Below, piece after piece: positions 1-6,519 of a DNA stretch of 9,979 bases. Source of the DNA: Clostridia bacterium (GTDB lineage: Bacteria > Bacillota > Clostridia > Christensenellales > QALW01); the NCBI GenBank assembly GCA_900769815.1, contig CAAGID010000017.1:1-9979 (forward strand), written 5' to 3'. The notes beneath the pieces were generated by a model. It was not told the DNA's origin. It did not search any database and worked only from the letters and a program-made list of their open reading frames with translations. The stretch's first letter is position 1; every line of letters starts with the position of its first letter. A program made the position numbers and the translations under genes.

Positions 1-1
1 T

Positions 2-397
2 CCCAAGTATAGAAGACAAGTATTCTATGAAGAGAAAAGATTGGAAATAAGAGAGATACTACGAAAATTATGCCAATGGAAAGGAGTAGAAATTATAGAG
101 GGAGAAGTATGTCCGGATCATATTCATATGATGGTAGCTATCCCGCCCAAAATGAGCATTTCGGGATTTATGGGATATTTAAAAGGAAAGAGTGCAACAA
201 TAATATTCCAAAAATTCGGAAATATGAAGTTTGCATACCGAAATCGCGAATTTTGGTGCAAGGGATATTATGTTGATACAGTAGGGAAAAATACAAAAGC
301 AATACAAGAATATGTTGCAAACCAGTTAAAAGCAGATAGAGAAGCAGACCAGTTGAGCTTGTTCGATCCACGTGACCCGTTGACGGGTAGCAAGTAA
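2..397 (+). CDS. tnpA: IS200/IS605-family transposase TnpA, 5'-truncated by window edge
   Basis: This is a single-strand-specific Y1 transposase that cuts and rejoins the hairpin ends of its element through a 5'-phosphotyrosine. The frame is open from base 2 with no start, and its first residues (PKYRRQVFY) match the conserved block near the N-terminus of the family, so about 20 residues are missing at the window edge. The TTG at 41 is an internal Leu codon, not the start. In the 131 visible residues the HUH motif is H40-I-H42 (in PDHIHMMV), and the catalytic tyrosine is Y104 with Q108 four residues on (EYVANQ), the Y127/Q131 arrangement of IS608 TnpA. The tail DPLTGSK resembles the DPFTG-type ends common in clostridial members. 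No frameshift or stop is visible, so the enzyme may be active. Confidence 0.93.
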   Translation, partial: PKYRRQVFYEEKRLEIREILRKLCQWKGVEIIEGEVCPDHIHMMVAIPPKMSISGFMGYLKGKSATIIFQKFGNMKFAYRNREFWCKGYYVDTVGKNTKAIQEYVANQLKADREADQLSLFDPRDPLTGSK

Positions 398-496
398 TCA
401 ATGCATGACTGGCAGGTCAACAAAAGAGCACATTTGTGCTAAGCCAGTAAATAAGGGCTATGCCCGAAAAATAAAAACCACGTGCTATGCACGTGG
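375..496 (+). repeat. Array of stem-loops forming the right end of the IS element
   Basis: Consecutive dyads are visible. ACCCGT/ACGGGT (375-380/383-388) overlaps the last tnpA codons. ACTGGC/GCCAGT (408-413/443-448) encloses a second perfect stem AGCACA/TGTGCT (427-432/435-440). GGG/CCC (455-457/463-465) and CCACGTG/CACGTGG (478-484/490-496) both present the same five-base loop CTATG. The last stem is the best candidate for the right-end hairpin recognised by TnpA. The others may form a structured 3' UTR, affect transposase expression, or insulate the element from outside transcription. The pairing is seen directly; the roles are inferred. Confidence 0.7.
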
Positions 497-507
497 ATGT
501 TTATTAT

Positions 508-537
508 AAAAAAGACGAAGCAAATTGCTTCGTCTTT
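508..537 (-). terminator. Rho-independent terminator of the hrcA-grpE-dnaK-dnaJ operon
   Basis: A 13-base dyad (511-523 with 525-537) begins four bases after the dnaJ stop on the minus strand; in practice the innermost bases form the loop. Read on the minus strand, the stem ends in a run of six T (513-508) followed by more A/T, the classic intrinsic-terminator layout. It closes the heat-shock operon before the insertion sequence. Confidence 0.88.
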
Positions 538-541
538 AGCT

Positions 542-1648
542 TTAAAATAAGCCTTTTTTCTTTTTCTTATCTTCAACACCGTTGAGCTCGTCACCAAAGG
601 CTCTTAAAAGGTCTTTTTGTTTGTTTGTAAGTTTTTTGGGGACTGCAATATTAACGGTTATAAACATATCTCCCTTTGATTGAGTGTTAATATATACCAC
701 ACCCTGATTTTTAAGGCGAAATCTTGCACCGGGCTGTGTTCCCTCAGGAATTTTAAGGGAAACGGTTGTTCCGTCAACGGTAGGAACTTTTACTTCTCCG
801 CCCAATACTGCGGTGGGATAGTCGATATCAAGATTAAGTAAAATATCACTGCCTCTGCGGGTAAATGTGGAGTGGGGGGCAACCGTTACACGCACGTAAA
901 GGTCACCGTTAGGTCCGCCTTTTCTGCCTTGCTCGCCCTCATTATGAAGATTAATTGCCTGGCCGTTATCAATACCCGCAGGAATTTTAACGTTGATCTT
1001 ACGTTTTCTTCTGATTCTGCCTTTAGCGTTACAACGTGTGCAGGATTCCTTTATAATTTTACCCGTACCGCGACATCTGTCACAAGGTCTTGTTGAAGCA
1101 AAAGAGCCGAAAATAGTGTTTTGCTGTGAGCGTACTTGACCTGTGCCTTTACAGATAGGACAGGTTTCCGGTTGAGTGCCTTCTTTAGCACCGCTACCGT
1201 GACATACGTCACATTCTTCTTCTCTTAAAACTTCAATTTCCTTTTCACAACCGAAAATGGCTTCTTCAAAAGAAACACGCAAATCTACTCTTAAATCATT
1301 ACCTCGTTGAGGTGCGTTGGGGCTCTTTGATTGTCTTTGTCCGCCGCCAAAGAAGGTTTCAAAAATATCGCCAAAACCTGAGAAGCCGTCAAATCCGCTG
1401 CCGTATGTACCGCCAAAGCCCTGAGGACCGTCAAACCCAAACTGGTCATAGTTTGAACGTTTTTCAGGGTCGGAAAGTACTGCGTAAGCTTCATTGACTT
1501 CCTTAAACTTTGCTTCACAGTCTTTATCACCCGGATGAATATCCGGGTGATACTGTTTTGCCATTTTTCTGAACGCTTTTTTTATTTCATCATCGGTGGC
1601 GTTTTTCTGAACACCAAGCACTTCGTAATAATCACGTTTGCTTGCCAT
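542..1648 (-). CDS. dnaJ: Chaperone protein DnaJ (Hsp40, type I)
   Basis: DnaJ is the cytoplasmic co-chaperone that delivers unfolded clients to DnaK and stimulates its ATPase. The 368 residues carry all type I parts: a J domain (about 1-70) with the HPD triad at 34-36; a Gly/Phe-rich linker (about 71-105); a cysteine-rich zinc domain with four CxxC pairs at C146/C149, C163/C166, C189/C192 and C203/C206; then the C-terminal client-binding domains. The fourth zinc repeat reads CTRCNAKG, lacking the first glycine of CxxCxGxG, though all eight cysteines remain. ATG lies 5 nt after the dnaK stop; the only Shine-Dalgarno-like bases (GAGGA) are inside the last dnaK codons at longer than usual spacing, so coupling to dnaK translation is likely. 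It is the last gene of the operon. Confidence 0.97.
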   Translation of the reverse strand: MASKRDYYEVLGVQKNATDDEIKKAFRKMAKQYHPDIHPGDKDCEAKFKEVNEAYAVLSDPEKRSNYDQFGFDGPQGFGGTYGSGFDGFSGFGDIFETFFGGGQRQSKSPNAPQRGNDLRVDLRVSFEEAIFGCEKEIEVLREEECDVCHGSGAKEGTQPETCPICKGTGQVRSQQNTIFGSFASTRPCDRCRGTGKIIKESCTRCNAKGRIRRKRKINVKIPAGIDNGQAINLHNEGEQGRKGGPNGDLYVRVTVAPHSTFTRRGSDILLNLDIDYPTAVLGGEVKVPTVDGTTVSLKIPEGTQPGARFRLKNQGVVYINTQSKGDMFITVNIAVPKKLTNKQKDLLRAFGDELNGVEDKKKKKGLF

Positions 1649-1653
1649 AAAAA

Positions 1654-3489
1654 TTATTTATCCTCGTCAACTACTTCATAATCGGCATCGTATGTGTTGC
1701 CGTCGTTTGCGTTTGCACCGCCCTGATTTGCTGTGGGGTCTGCATTCTGCTGAGCCTGCTGTGCTGAAGCGTAAATCTTGCCAAAGATTTCCTGTGAAAC
1801 CTGTGCAAGCTTATCACTTGCTGCCTTGATAGCATCATTGTCAGTGCCCTTTAAAGCTTCCTTAACTGCATCGGCTTCAGCTTGAACTCTTGCCTTGTCA
1901 TCAGATGCAATCTTGTCGCCAAGCTCATTTAAAGTACGTTCGCAGTTGTAAACAAGTCCGTCAGCCTGATTGCGGATTTCAACGGCTTCTTTGTTCTTTT
2001 TATCTTCTGCAGCATACTGTTCAGCTTCTTTAACTGCCTTGTCGATTTCTTCGTCTGAAAGGTTTGTTGAAGCGGTAATTGTAATATCCTGCATATTGCC
2101 TGTACCGAGATCCTTTGCTGAAACGTGAACGATACCGTTGGCGTCAATATCGAAGGTAACTTCAATCTGAGGAACTCCTCTGGGTGCTGCAGGAATGCCT
2201 GTAAGCTGGAAGCGTCCTAAGGTCTTATTATATGCTGCCATTTCTCTTTCGCCCTGAAGAACGTGAATTTCTACCGAGGTCTGACCGTCAGCGGCTGTTG
2301 AGAAAATCTGACTCTTATTTGCAGGAATGGTTGTGTTACGCTCAATAAGCTTTGTGCAAACACCACCAAGAGTTTCAATACCAAGTGAAAGGGGTGTAAC
2401 GTCAAGAAGGAGAACGTCCTTAACCTCGCCTCCTAACACACCGCCCTGAATTGCTGCACCGATAGCAACACATTCATCGGGGTTGATGCCCTTGAAGGGC
2501 TCTTTGCCGGTAATCTTTTTAACTGCTTCCTGAACAGCAGGAATTCTTGTTGAACCGCCTACTAAAACAACACGGTTAATATCGCTCATTGAAAGACCTG
2601 CGTCGCTCATAGCCTTTTTAACGGGGTCCATTGTTCTCTTTACAAGGTCGCTTGTAAGGTCATCAAACTTAGCACGGGTAAGTGTCATATCAAGATGCAA
2701 AGGACCTGCTGCACCCATTGTGATATAGGGAAGGTTAATGCTTGCTGAAAGTGTACCTGAAAGGTCGATCTTAGCCTTTTCAGCAGCTTCCTTTAATCTC
2801 TGCATTGCCATTTTGTCAGCCTTTAAGTCAACACCGTTTGACATTTTGAACTCTGAAACAAGCCAATTCATAATAGCTTCGTCAAAGTCGTCACCACCTA
2901 AGCGGGTGTCGCCGTTGGTTGCAAGAACTTCAAAAACGCCGTCGCCGATTTCAAGAATTGAAACGTCGAAAGTACCGCCGCCTAAGTCGTAAATAAGAAT
3001 CTTTTGGTTGTCTTCTTTATCAAGACCGTAGGAAAGTGATGCGGCTGTGGGCTCGTTGATAATACGAAGAACCTCTAAGCCTGCAATTTTACCTGCGTCC
3101 TTTGTTGCCTGACGTTGTGAGTCGTTAAAGTATGCAGGAACAGTAATAACTGCCTGTGTAACTGCTTCGCCAAGATAGCTTTCTGCATCTGATTTTAATT
3201 TTGCTAAAATCATTGCTGAAATTTCCTGAGGAGAGTAATCCTTACCCTCAATAGTTCTCTTGTTTGAAGTGCCCATATCACGTTTAATGGACATTACTGT
3301 GTTATCAGGGTTAGCAACTGCCTGACGCTTTGCAATGGCGCCAACTAAACGCTCGCCGTCCTTAAATGCTACAACTGAAGGAGTTGTTCTTGCACCTTCA
3401 GAGTTAGGAATAACAACGGGTTCGCCGCCTTCCATAACTGCTACACATGAATTTGTTGTACCTAAGTCAATACCAATAATTTTGCTCAT
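1654..3489 (-). CDS. dnaK: Chaperone protein DnaK (Hsp70)
   Basis: DnaK is the ATP-driven chaperone that binds exposed hydrophobic peptide segments. At 611 residues it has Firmicutes length, shorter than the roughly 640 of proteobacterial DnaK. Visible signatures are the N-terminal phosphate motif GIDLGTTNS (6-14), DLGGGTFDVS (168-177), VVLVGGSTRIP (307-317) and the interdomain linker VLLLDVTPL (359-367), followed by the substrate-binding beta domain, the helical lid, a Gln/Asn/Gly-rich tail and the terminus EVVDEDK. The ATG has an AGGAGG ribosome binding site 10 nt upstream (3505-3500). The gene sits 29 nt after grpE and 5 nt before dnaJ. Expression should follow HrcA/CIRCE control of the operon. 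The sequence appears complete. Confidence 0.98.
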   Translation of the reverse strand: MSKIIGIDLGTTNSCVAVMEGGEPVVIPNSEGARTTPSVVAFKDGERLVGAIAKRQAVANPDNTVMSIKRDMGTSNKRTIEGKDYSPQEISAMILAKLKSDAESYLGEAVTQAVITVPAYFNDSQRQATKDAGKIAGLEVLRIINEPTAASLSYGLDKEDNQKILIYDLGGGTFDVSILEIGDGVFEVLATNGDTRLGGDDFDEAIMNWLVSEFKMSNGVDLKADKMAMQRLKEAAEKAKIDLSGTLSASINLPYITMGAAGPLHLDMTLTRAKFDDLTSDLVKRTMDPVKKAMSDAGLSMSDINRVVLVGGSTRIPAVQEAVKKITGKEPFKGINPDECVAIGAAIQGGVLGGEVKDVLLLDVTPLSLGIETLGGVCTKLIERNTTIPANKSQIFSTAADGQTSVEIHVLQGEREMAAYNKTLGRFQLTGIPAAPRGVPQIEVTFDIDANGIVHVSAKDLGTGNMQDITITASTNLSDEEIDKAVKEAEQYAAEDKKNKEAVEIRNQADGLVYNCERTLNELGDKIASDDKARVQAEADAVKEALKGTDNDAIKAASDKLAQVSQEIFGKIYASAQQAQQNADPTANQGGANANDGNTYDADYEVVDEDK

Positions 3490-3518
3490 AATATATAATC
3501 CTCCTAAAATATCATTTA

Positions 3519-4052
3519 TTAAATGGTTACCTGTACCATTGAATATCTAATTACTTTGTCACCCATTTTGTAGCCCTTTTCAAATACTGCGGCTACAACG
3601 CCTTTTTCCTGTCCCTCTTGAGCCGGAATCTGCATCATTGCATTGTGACAAGCTGGGTCAAAAGGCTTATTTAATGCATCAATTTCTTCAACACCAAGTG
3701 ATGTAAGCATCTGTGCCATCTGTTTAAGTACTATCTCAAGACCTTCCATTAAAGAACCGGAAGTGCCGTTTGTACGTTCCGTTTCAAGGGCACGCTCAAG
3801 ATTATCCATAACGGGAAGAAAGGCTTTTATTGCCTCGATTTTACCGTCTATAAGGGCATCTGCACGTAATGAAACGTTGCGTTTGCGGTAATTATCAAAA
3901 TCAGCCTGAATCCTTTGTGCAAGTGCTAAGTATTCTTCTTCTTTTGAAGGAACTTCTTCTGCTTCAACAGTTTCTTCGGGCGTTTCGTAATCGCTTGTTG
4001 CATCTTCTATAACTTCTTCTTTTATTTCTTCTGCTTTTTCTTTTTTACTCAT
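3519..4052 (-). CDS. grpE: Nucleotide exchange factor GrpE
   Basis: GrpE releases ADP from DnaK, resetting its cycle, and acts as a dimer in the cytoplasm. The protein has an acidic, disordered N-terminal stretch (about 1-40), a long helical region containing QADFDNYRKR, and the C-terminal beta domain with the family signature from FDPACHNAMM to the end (IRYSMVQVTI). I choose the ATG at 4052-4050 (177 aa) over the in-frame ATG at 4061, because the GGAGG at 4066-4062 is 9 nt from the former and directly abuts the latter. With this start, grpE overlaps the end of hrcA by 8 nt (ATGAGTAA), indicating translational coupling. Confidence 0.96.
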   Translation of the reverse strand: MSKKEKAEEIKEEVIEDATSDYETPEETVEAEEVPSKEEEYLALAQRIQADFDNYRKRNVSLRADALIDGKIEAIKAFLPVMDNLERALETERTNGTSGSLMEGLEIVLKQMAQMLTSLGVEEIDALNKPFDPACHNAMMQIPAQEGQEKGVVAAVFEKGYKMGDKVIRYSMVQVTI

Positions 4053-5079
4053 GGGTTTCATCCTCCATTATCTGTGTTTCGGTAAAAATATCGGTAAGAG
4101 TTTTGCCTACCTGGTCAAGTACCGAAAGAACTTTATCATATTGCATTCTTGTTGGACCTATAACGCCTATTTTGCCCAAATCTTTTCCGCCGGCTGAATA
4201 GGTTGCCGTAACTATACTTACGTCGCCTAATCCCGTTTCCTGACCTATTCTTACGCTTACGCCTGAGTTTTCATCATTTACGATTTCGCCAAGTTTTTTG
4301 TTTTCTTCCAATAACTGCAAGAAGCCTCTTGCTTTATCCACGTCAGAGAATTCCTGGTGTGCTAAAACCTTGCTTGCACCTTCAATAACTACTCGGTCGT
4401 TTCCTTGCTCAAGCCTTGCTGCAAGCACTGTGCATATTGCATCGAAAATCTGCTTCTGGTCAGCAATTTCATTTTCTACTATATACTGTGCACCGGGATG
4501 AATCTCATTAACACTTTTGCCCGCGAACATTTTATTTAATAAGCGGGACATACTTTCAAGCTCTTCGGAAGATACACTTCTTGGTAGCGTTATGGGAGTA
4601 TTTTGCATCATACCCGTATCAGTTAAAAGTACTACCATTGCCGTCATATGATTTACCGGCATAAGCTGTATGCTTGAAACATTAACGTTTTTAACCTTTG
4701 GCGGTGTAACGATTGATACGTACTCGGTAAGGTCGCTTATTACCCTTGCTGCATCAGCTAAAACTTCGCCCGTCTGACCTATTCTCTTATCGTAGTATTT
4801 TTGTATGTACTCGATTTCGTTAAGAGATAAGGCAGAAAGCTTTAAAAGATTATCAACGTAAAAGCGGTAAGCTTTTTGGCTGGGCACTCTGCCTGCTGAG
4901 GTGTGGGGTTGCTCTAAATATCCTAAATCTTCAAGGTCGCTCATTTCGTTTCGGATAGTTGCCGAGGAAAGAGCAAAGTTTTTTGAAATTGTTCTTGAGC
5001 CTACCGGCATAGCGGTTGAAATGTAATCTTCAATTATCGCCTGCAAAATTTCTTTTTGCCTTGGGCTTAATTCGTCCAA
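4045..5079 (-). CDS. hrcA: Heat-inducible transcription repressor HrcA
   Basis: HrcA is the dimeric repressor of class I heat-shock genes; it binds CIRCE and is known to depend on GroE for activity. The 344 residues fit the family. The N-terminal winged helix (about 1-75) includes SRTISKNFALSSATIRNEMS and the hallmark HTSAGRVPSQKAYRFYVD (59-76); a GAF-like core and dimerisation part follow. The start is TTG at 5079, supported by AAGGGAGG at 5095-5088 with 8 nt spacing; no ATG lies near. It is first in the operon, directly downstream of a perfect CIRCE, so it represses itself together with grpE, dnaK and dnaJ. The weak start codon may keep repressor levels low relative to the chaperones. Confidence 0.97.
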   Translation of the reverse strand: MDELSPRQKEILQAIIEDYISTAMPVGSRTISKNFALSSATIRNEMSDLEDLGYLEQPHTSAGRVPSQKAYRFYVDNLLKLSALSLNEIEYIQKYYDKRIGQTGEVLADAARVISDLTEYVSIVTPPKVKNVNVSSIQLMPVNHMTAMVVLLTDTGMMQNTPITLPRSVSSEELESMSRLLNKMFAGKSVNEIHPGAQYIVENEIADQKQIFDAICTVLAARLEQGNDRVVIEGASKVLAHQEFSDVDKARGFLQLLEENKKLGEIVNDENSGVSVRIGQETGLGDVSIVTATYSAGGKDLGKIGVIGPTRMQYDKVLSVLDQVGKTLTDIFTETQIMEDETHE

Positions 5080-5104
5080 TTAAAAAACCTCCCTTGCGAT
5101 TTTG

Positions 5105-5131
5105 TTAGCACTCAAAGCCGTTGAGTGCTAA
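5105..5131 (-). promoter_or_regulatory. CIRCE operator (HrcA binding site)
   Basis: A perfect inverted repeat, TTAGCACTC - 9 nt - GAGTGCTAA, matches the canonical CIRCE consensus at every position. It lies between the -10 box and the hrcA ribosome binding site, overlapping or just after the expected transcription start, so bound HrcA should block the operon and heat should release it. Confidence 0.98.
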
Positions 5132-5141
5132 TTACAGTTTC

Positions 5142-5170
5142 ATTATATTACCTTACCTTAAATTTGTCAA
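5142..5170 (-). promoter_or_regulatory. Sigma-A promoter of the hrcA operon
   Basis: On the minus strand, TTGACA (5170-5165) and TATAAT (5147-5142) are separated by exactly 17 nt, a full consensus vegetative promoter. This fits the known logic of CIRCE operons: a strong constitutive promoter held down by HrcA. Transcription should begin near 5135, next to CIRCE. Confidence 0.93.
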
Positions 5171-5194
5171 CAGATTTGGCACGATTTAATTTAA

Positions 5195-5222
5195 TTGTTT
5201 TCAAATTATCACAAAATATACA
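5195..5222 (+). promoter_or_regulatory. Possible promoter of the toxin-antitoxin pair
   Basis: TTGTTT (5195-5200), a 16-nt spacer and TATACA (5217-5222) form a plausible vegetative promoter about 90 nt upstream of the antitoxin start, back to back with the hrcA promoter. The region is so A/T-rich that a chance match is possible. No clear antitoxin-binding palindrome was found. Confidence 0.4.
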
Positions 5223-5313
5223 AAAAACTCCGATTAAAAAGAAAATTAACTTCAATAAAAATAAATGAATGAAGGAAAAATAAAAGAACAATAATAAGAA
5301 AGGAGTTAAAACC

Positions 5314-5526
5314 GTGAGAGAAATTACGGTAAAAATAAGCAGTAAAAATTTTGAAAAGTTAAAAAAGACAATAAACAAAGATAAAACAGTAAACGTTGCG
5401 CTTAAACAATTTTTCGATAAAAATCATAAAATGAAAGTAAGAATGCTTTTAAAAAGAGGCTACAAAACTTTTGGCAATATAAATTTAAGACTTTCAAAAG
5501 TTTTAGAGGAGGATGCCTCTTTTTAA
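5314..5526 (+). CDS. Putative MazE/EndoAI-type antitoxin, short and divergent
   Basis: This 70-residue lysine-rich protein lies 32 nt upstream of mazF, the antitoxin position. The N-terminal half could form a ribbon-helix-helix fold: a strand (REITVKIS, 2-9) and two helices (about 10-24 and 27-40). The C-terminal half resembles the MazF-binding tail of Bacillus EndoAI: LLKRGYKTFGNINLRLSKVLEE recalls the RRGY..MAKINL..A.E pattern as I remember it. EndoAI is about 93 residues; this protein stops soon after that pattern and lacks the final tail. The GTG start at 5314 is set by AAAGGAG at 5299-5305 with 8 nt spacing. Its codons are more A-rich than those of its neighbours. The function is inferred from position and the C-terminal pattern; the fold is not certain. 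Confidence 0.75.
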   Translation: MREITVKISSKNFEKLKKTINKDKTVNVALKQFFDKNHKMKVRMLLKRGYKTFGNINLRLSKVLEEDASF

Positions 5527-5558
5527 GCGTTCTTAATTTAAGGAAGGGTGAACCGAAG

Positions 5559-5906
5559 TTGATAAAAAGGGGCGAAATATATTACGCTGACCTTTCGCCC
5601 GTTGTGGGCAGCGAGCAGGGCGGAATAAGACCTGTTTTAATTTTGCAAAACGATATCGGTAACCGTTACAGTCCCACCATAATCGTGGCAGCAATAACCT
5701 CAAAAACCGATAAGGCAAAATTGCCCACCCATATAGCACTTCAGGGCGAAAGACACGGACTTCAAAAGAACTCCGTGATACTTTTGGAACAAATACGCAC
5801 CATTGATAAAAAACGCTTAAAAGAAAAATTGGGAGCACTTAATGATATATTGATGAATAAAGTTGAAGACGCTTTAAGAGTATCGTTAGGCTTTATTGAA
5901 TTATAA
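5559..5906 (+). CDS. mazF: MazF/EndoA-type mRNA interferase toxin (PemK family)
   Basis: This is a sequence-specific endoribonuclease that cleaves mRNA at short single-stranded motifs when released from its antitoxin, slowing growth. The 115 residues show the PemK/MazF barrel: KRGEIYYADLSPVVGSEQGG (3-22), RPVLILQNDIGNR (24-36), AAITS (44-48), KLPTHI (54-59) and SVILLEQIRTIDK (72-84). The catalytic pair known from Bacillus EndoA (Arg25, Thr48) corresponds to R24 and T47, both present. The start is TTG at 5559, with an AGGGTGA-like site at 5545-5551; an inefficient start suits a toxin made from a bicistronic mRNA. Cleavage specificity is probably Bacillus-like (UACAU), but this is inference from similarity. 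No damage to the reading frame is seen. Confidence 0.95.
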   Translation: MIKRGEIYYADLSPVVGSEQGGIRPVLILQNDIGNRYSPTIIVAAITSKTDKAKLPTHIALQGERHGLQKNSVILLEQIRTIDKKRLKEKLGALNDILMNKVEDALRVSLGFIEL

Positions 5907-5911
5907 TATAA

Positions 5912-5937
5912 GGGCGGAGACGCGATGGTCTTCGCTC
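5912..5937 (+). other. Hairpin just after mazF
   Basis: Positions 5912-5921 pair with 5928-5937 as RNA on the plus strand (10 pairs, two of them G-U, loop GCGATG), 5 nt after the mazF stop. No T-run follows, so it is not a full terminator. It may stabilise the 3' end or be a decayed terminator ahead of the better one at 5953. On the minus strand the pairing is worse, so it belongs to mazF mRNA. Confidence 0.45.
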
Positions 5938-5952
5938 TTCAAAAAACATAAA

Positions 5953-5990
5953 GGGGCTACCTCACTTAATTAGTGAGACAGCCTCTTTTT
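5953..5990 (+). terminator. Terminator of the mazEF unit, possibly bidirectional with apt
   Basis: GGGGCT (5953-5958) pairs with AGCCTC (5980-5985, one G-U) and CTCACT (5961-5966) with AGTGAG (5972-5977), with a 2x2 internal mismatch; TTTTT (5986-5990) follows. On the minus strand the same stem comes 8 nt after the apt stop and is followed by TTTATGTTTTTT, so it probably also ends the GH99-apt transcript. Confidence 0.82.
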
Positions 5991-5993
5991 CGC

Positions 5994-6518
5994 TTATTTT
6001 CCCTCATATTGAACAACGCTTGCAACACTATAGCCTTTTAAGGTTTCTCTTCCGTTAAGACCTTTTAACTCAAGGAGAAAAAGTATCTTTTCAACACTTC
6101 CACCAAGCTTTTCAACAAGCTCACAGCAAGCTTTAACAGTACCGCCCGTTGCAATTAAATCGTCGATAATTACAATCTTTTGTCCCGGTTTAATGGAGTC
6201 AATATGCATTTCAATTTCTGCCGAGCCGTATTCAAGAGCATAGCTTGCTGAAACTGTTTCTCTTGGAAGTTTTCCTTTCTTTCTTATGGGCACGAAAGGC
6301 TTATTAAGATTGTATGCAAGGGGTGCACCGAATATAAAACCTCTGGATTCAGCACCGCAGATAATGTCAAATTCAACGCCCTCTAAAAGTTTTGCGTATT
6401 CATTAATAGCAAGTTTAAAGCCCTCGGCATCTTGTAAAACTGTAGTAATGTCACGGAAAAGAATTCCTTTTTCAGGAAAATCAGGGATAGTTGTTATAAA
6501 ATCTTTTACTGTCTTCAT
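5994..6518 (-). CDS. apt: Adenine phosphoribosyltransferase
   Basis: Apt salvages adenine by joining it to PRPP to give AMP and pyrophosphate in the cytoplasm. The 174 residues match the family: an N-terminal segment with IPDFPEKGILFRDIT (11-25), the CGAESRGFIFGAPLA segment (54-68), the flexible RKKGKLP loop (79-85), and the PRPP-binding motif IVIIDDLIATGGT (115-127) with its acidic pair D119-D120. I take the ATG at 6518: GGAGG lies 9 nt upstream and MKTVKDFI is the usual family start. The in-frame ATG at 6560 would add 14 residues reading inside the upstream gene. Only one base separates it from the stop of the GH99-like gene, and its ribosome binding site lies inside that gene, so translation is coupled. 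Confidence 0.96.
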   Translation of the reverse strand: MKTVKDFITTIPDFPEKGILFRDITTVLQDAEGFKLAINEYAKLLEGVEFDIICGAESRGFIFGAPLAYNLNKPFVPIRKKGKLPRETVSASYALEYGSAEIEMHIDSIKPGQKIVIIDDLIATGGTVKACCELVEKLGGSVEKILFLLELKGLNGRETLKGYSVASVVQYEGK

Positions 6519-6519
6519 T

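Larger units (their letters stand above)
1..505 (+). mobile_element. IS200/IS605-family insertion sequence, right part (left end outside window)
   Basis: The region holds the 3' part of a Y1 (HUH) transposase gene and then a non-coding tail with several stem-loops, the last being a perfect 7-bp stem at 478-496. IS200/IS605 elements have no terminal inverted repeats; they end in subterminal hairpins recognised by TnpA, which fits. No tnpB follows, so on the visible side this is an IS200-like, tnpA-only element. The exact right boundary cannot be read: it should lie a few bases past the last hairpin, roughly 497-510, before the A-tract that belongs to the dnaJ terminator. The left end is not in the window. 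Confidence 0.8.

Noticed and set aside
375..496. Reading the hairpin series as a TnpB/IscB guide (omega) RNA
   Set aside because: No tnpB or iscB gene is present next to it; a tnpA-only element has no partner for a guide RNA.
3522..3540. Small dyad AATGGT/ACCATT at the end of grpE
   Set aside because: Six A/T-rich pairs with no T-run, partly coding; it could be an RNA processing site but nothing in the sequence supports that.
5148..5378. Minus-strand frame coding a very hydrophobic Phe/Leu-rich peptide
   Set aside because: It is the antisense of the A-rich leader and lysine-rich antitoxin; it crosses the hrcA promoter and has no convincing ribosome binding site.
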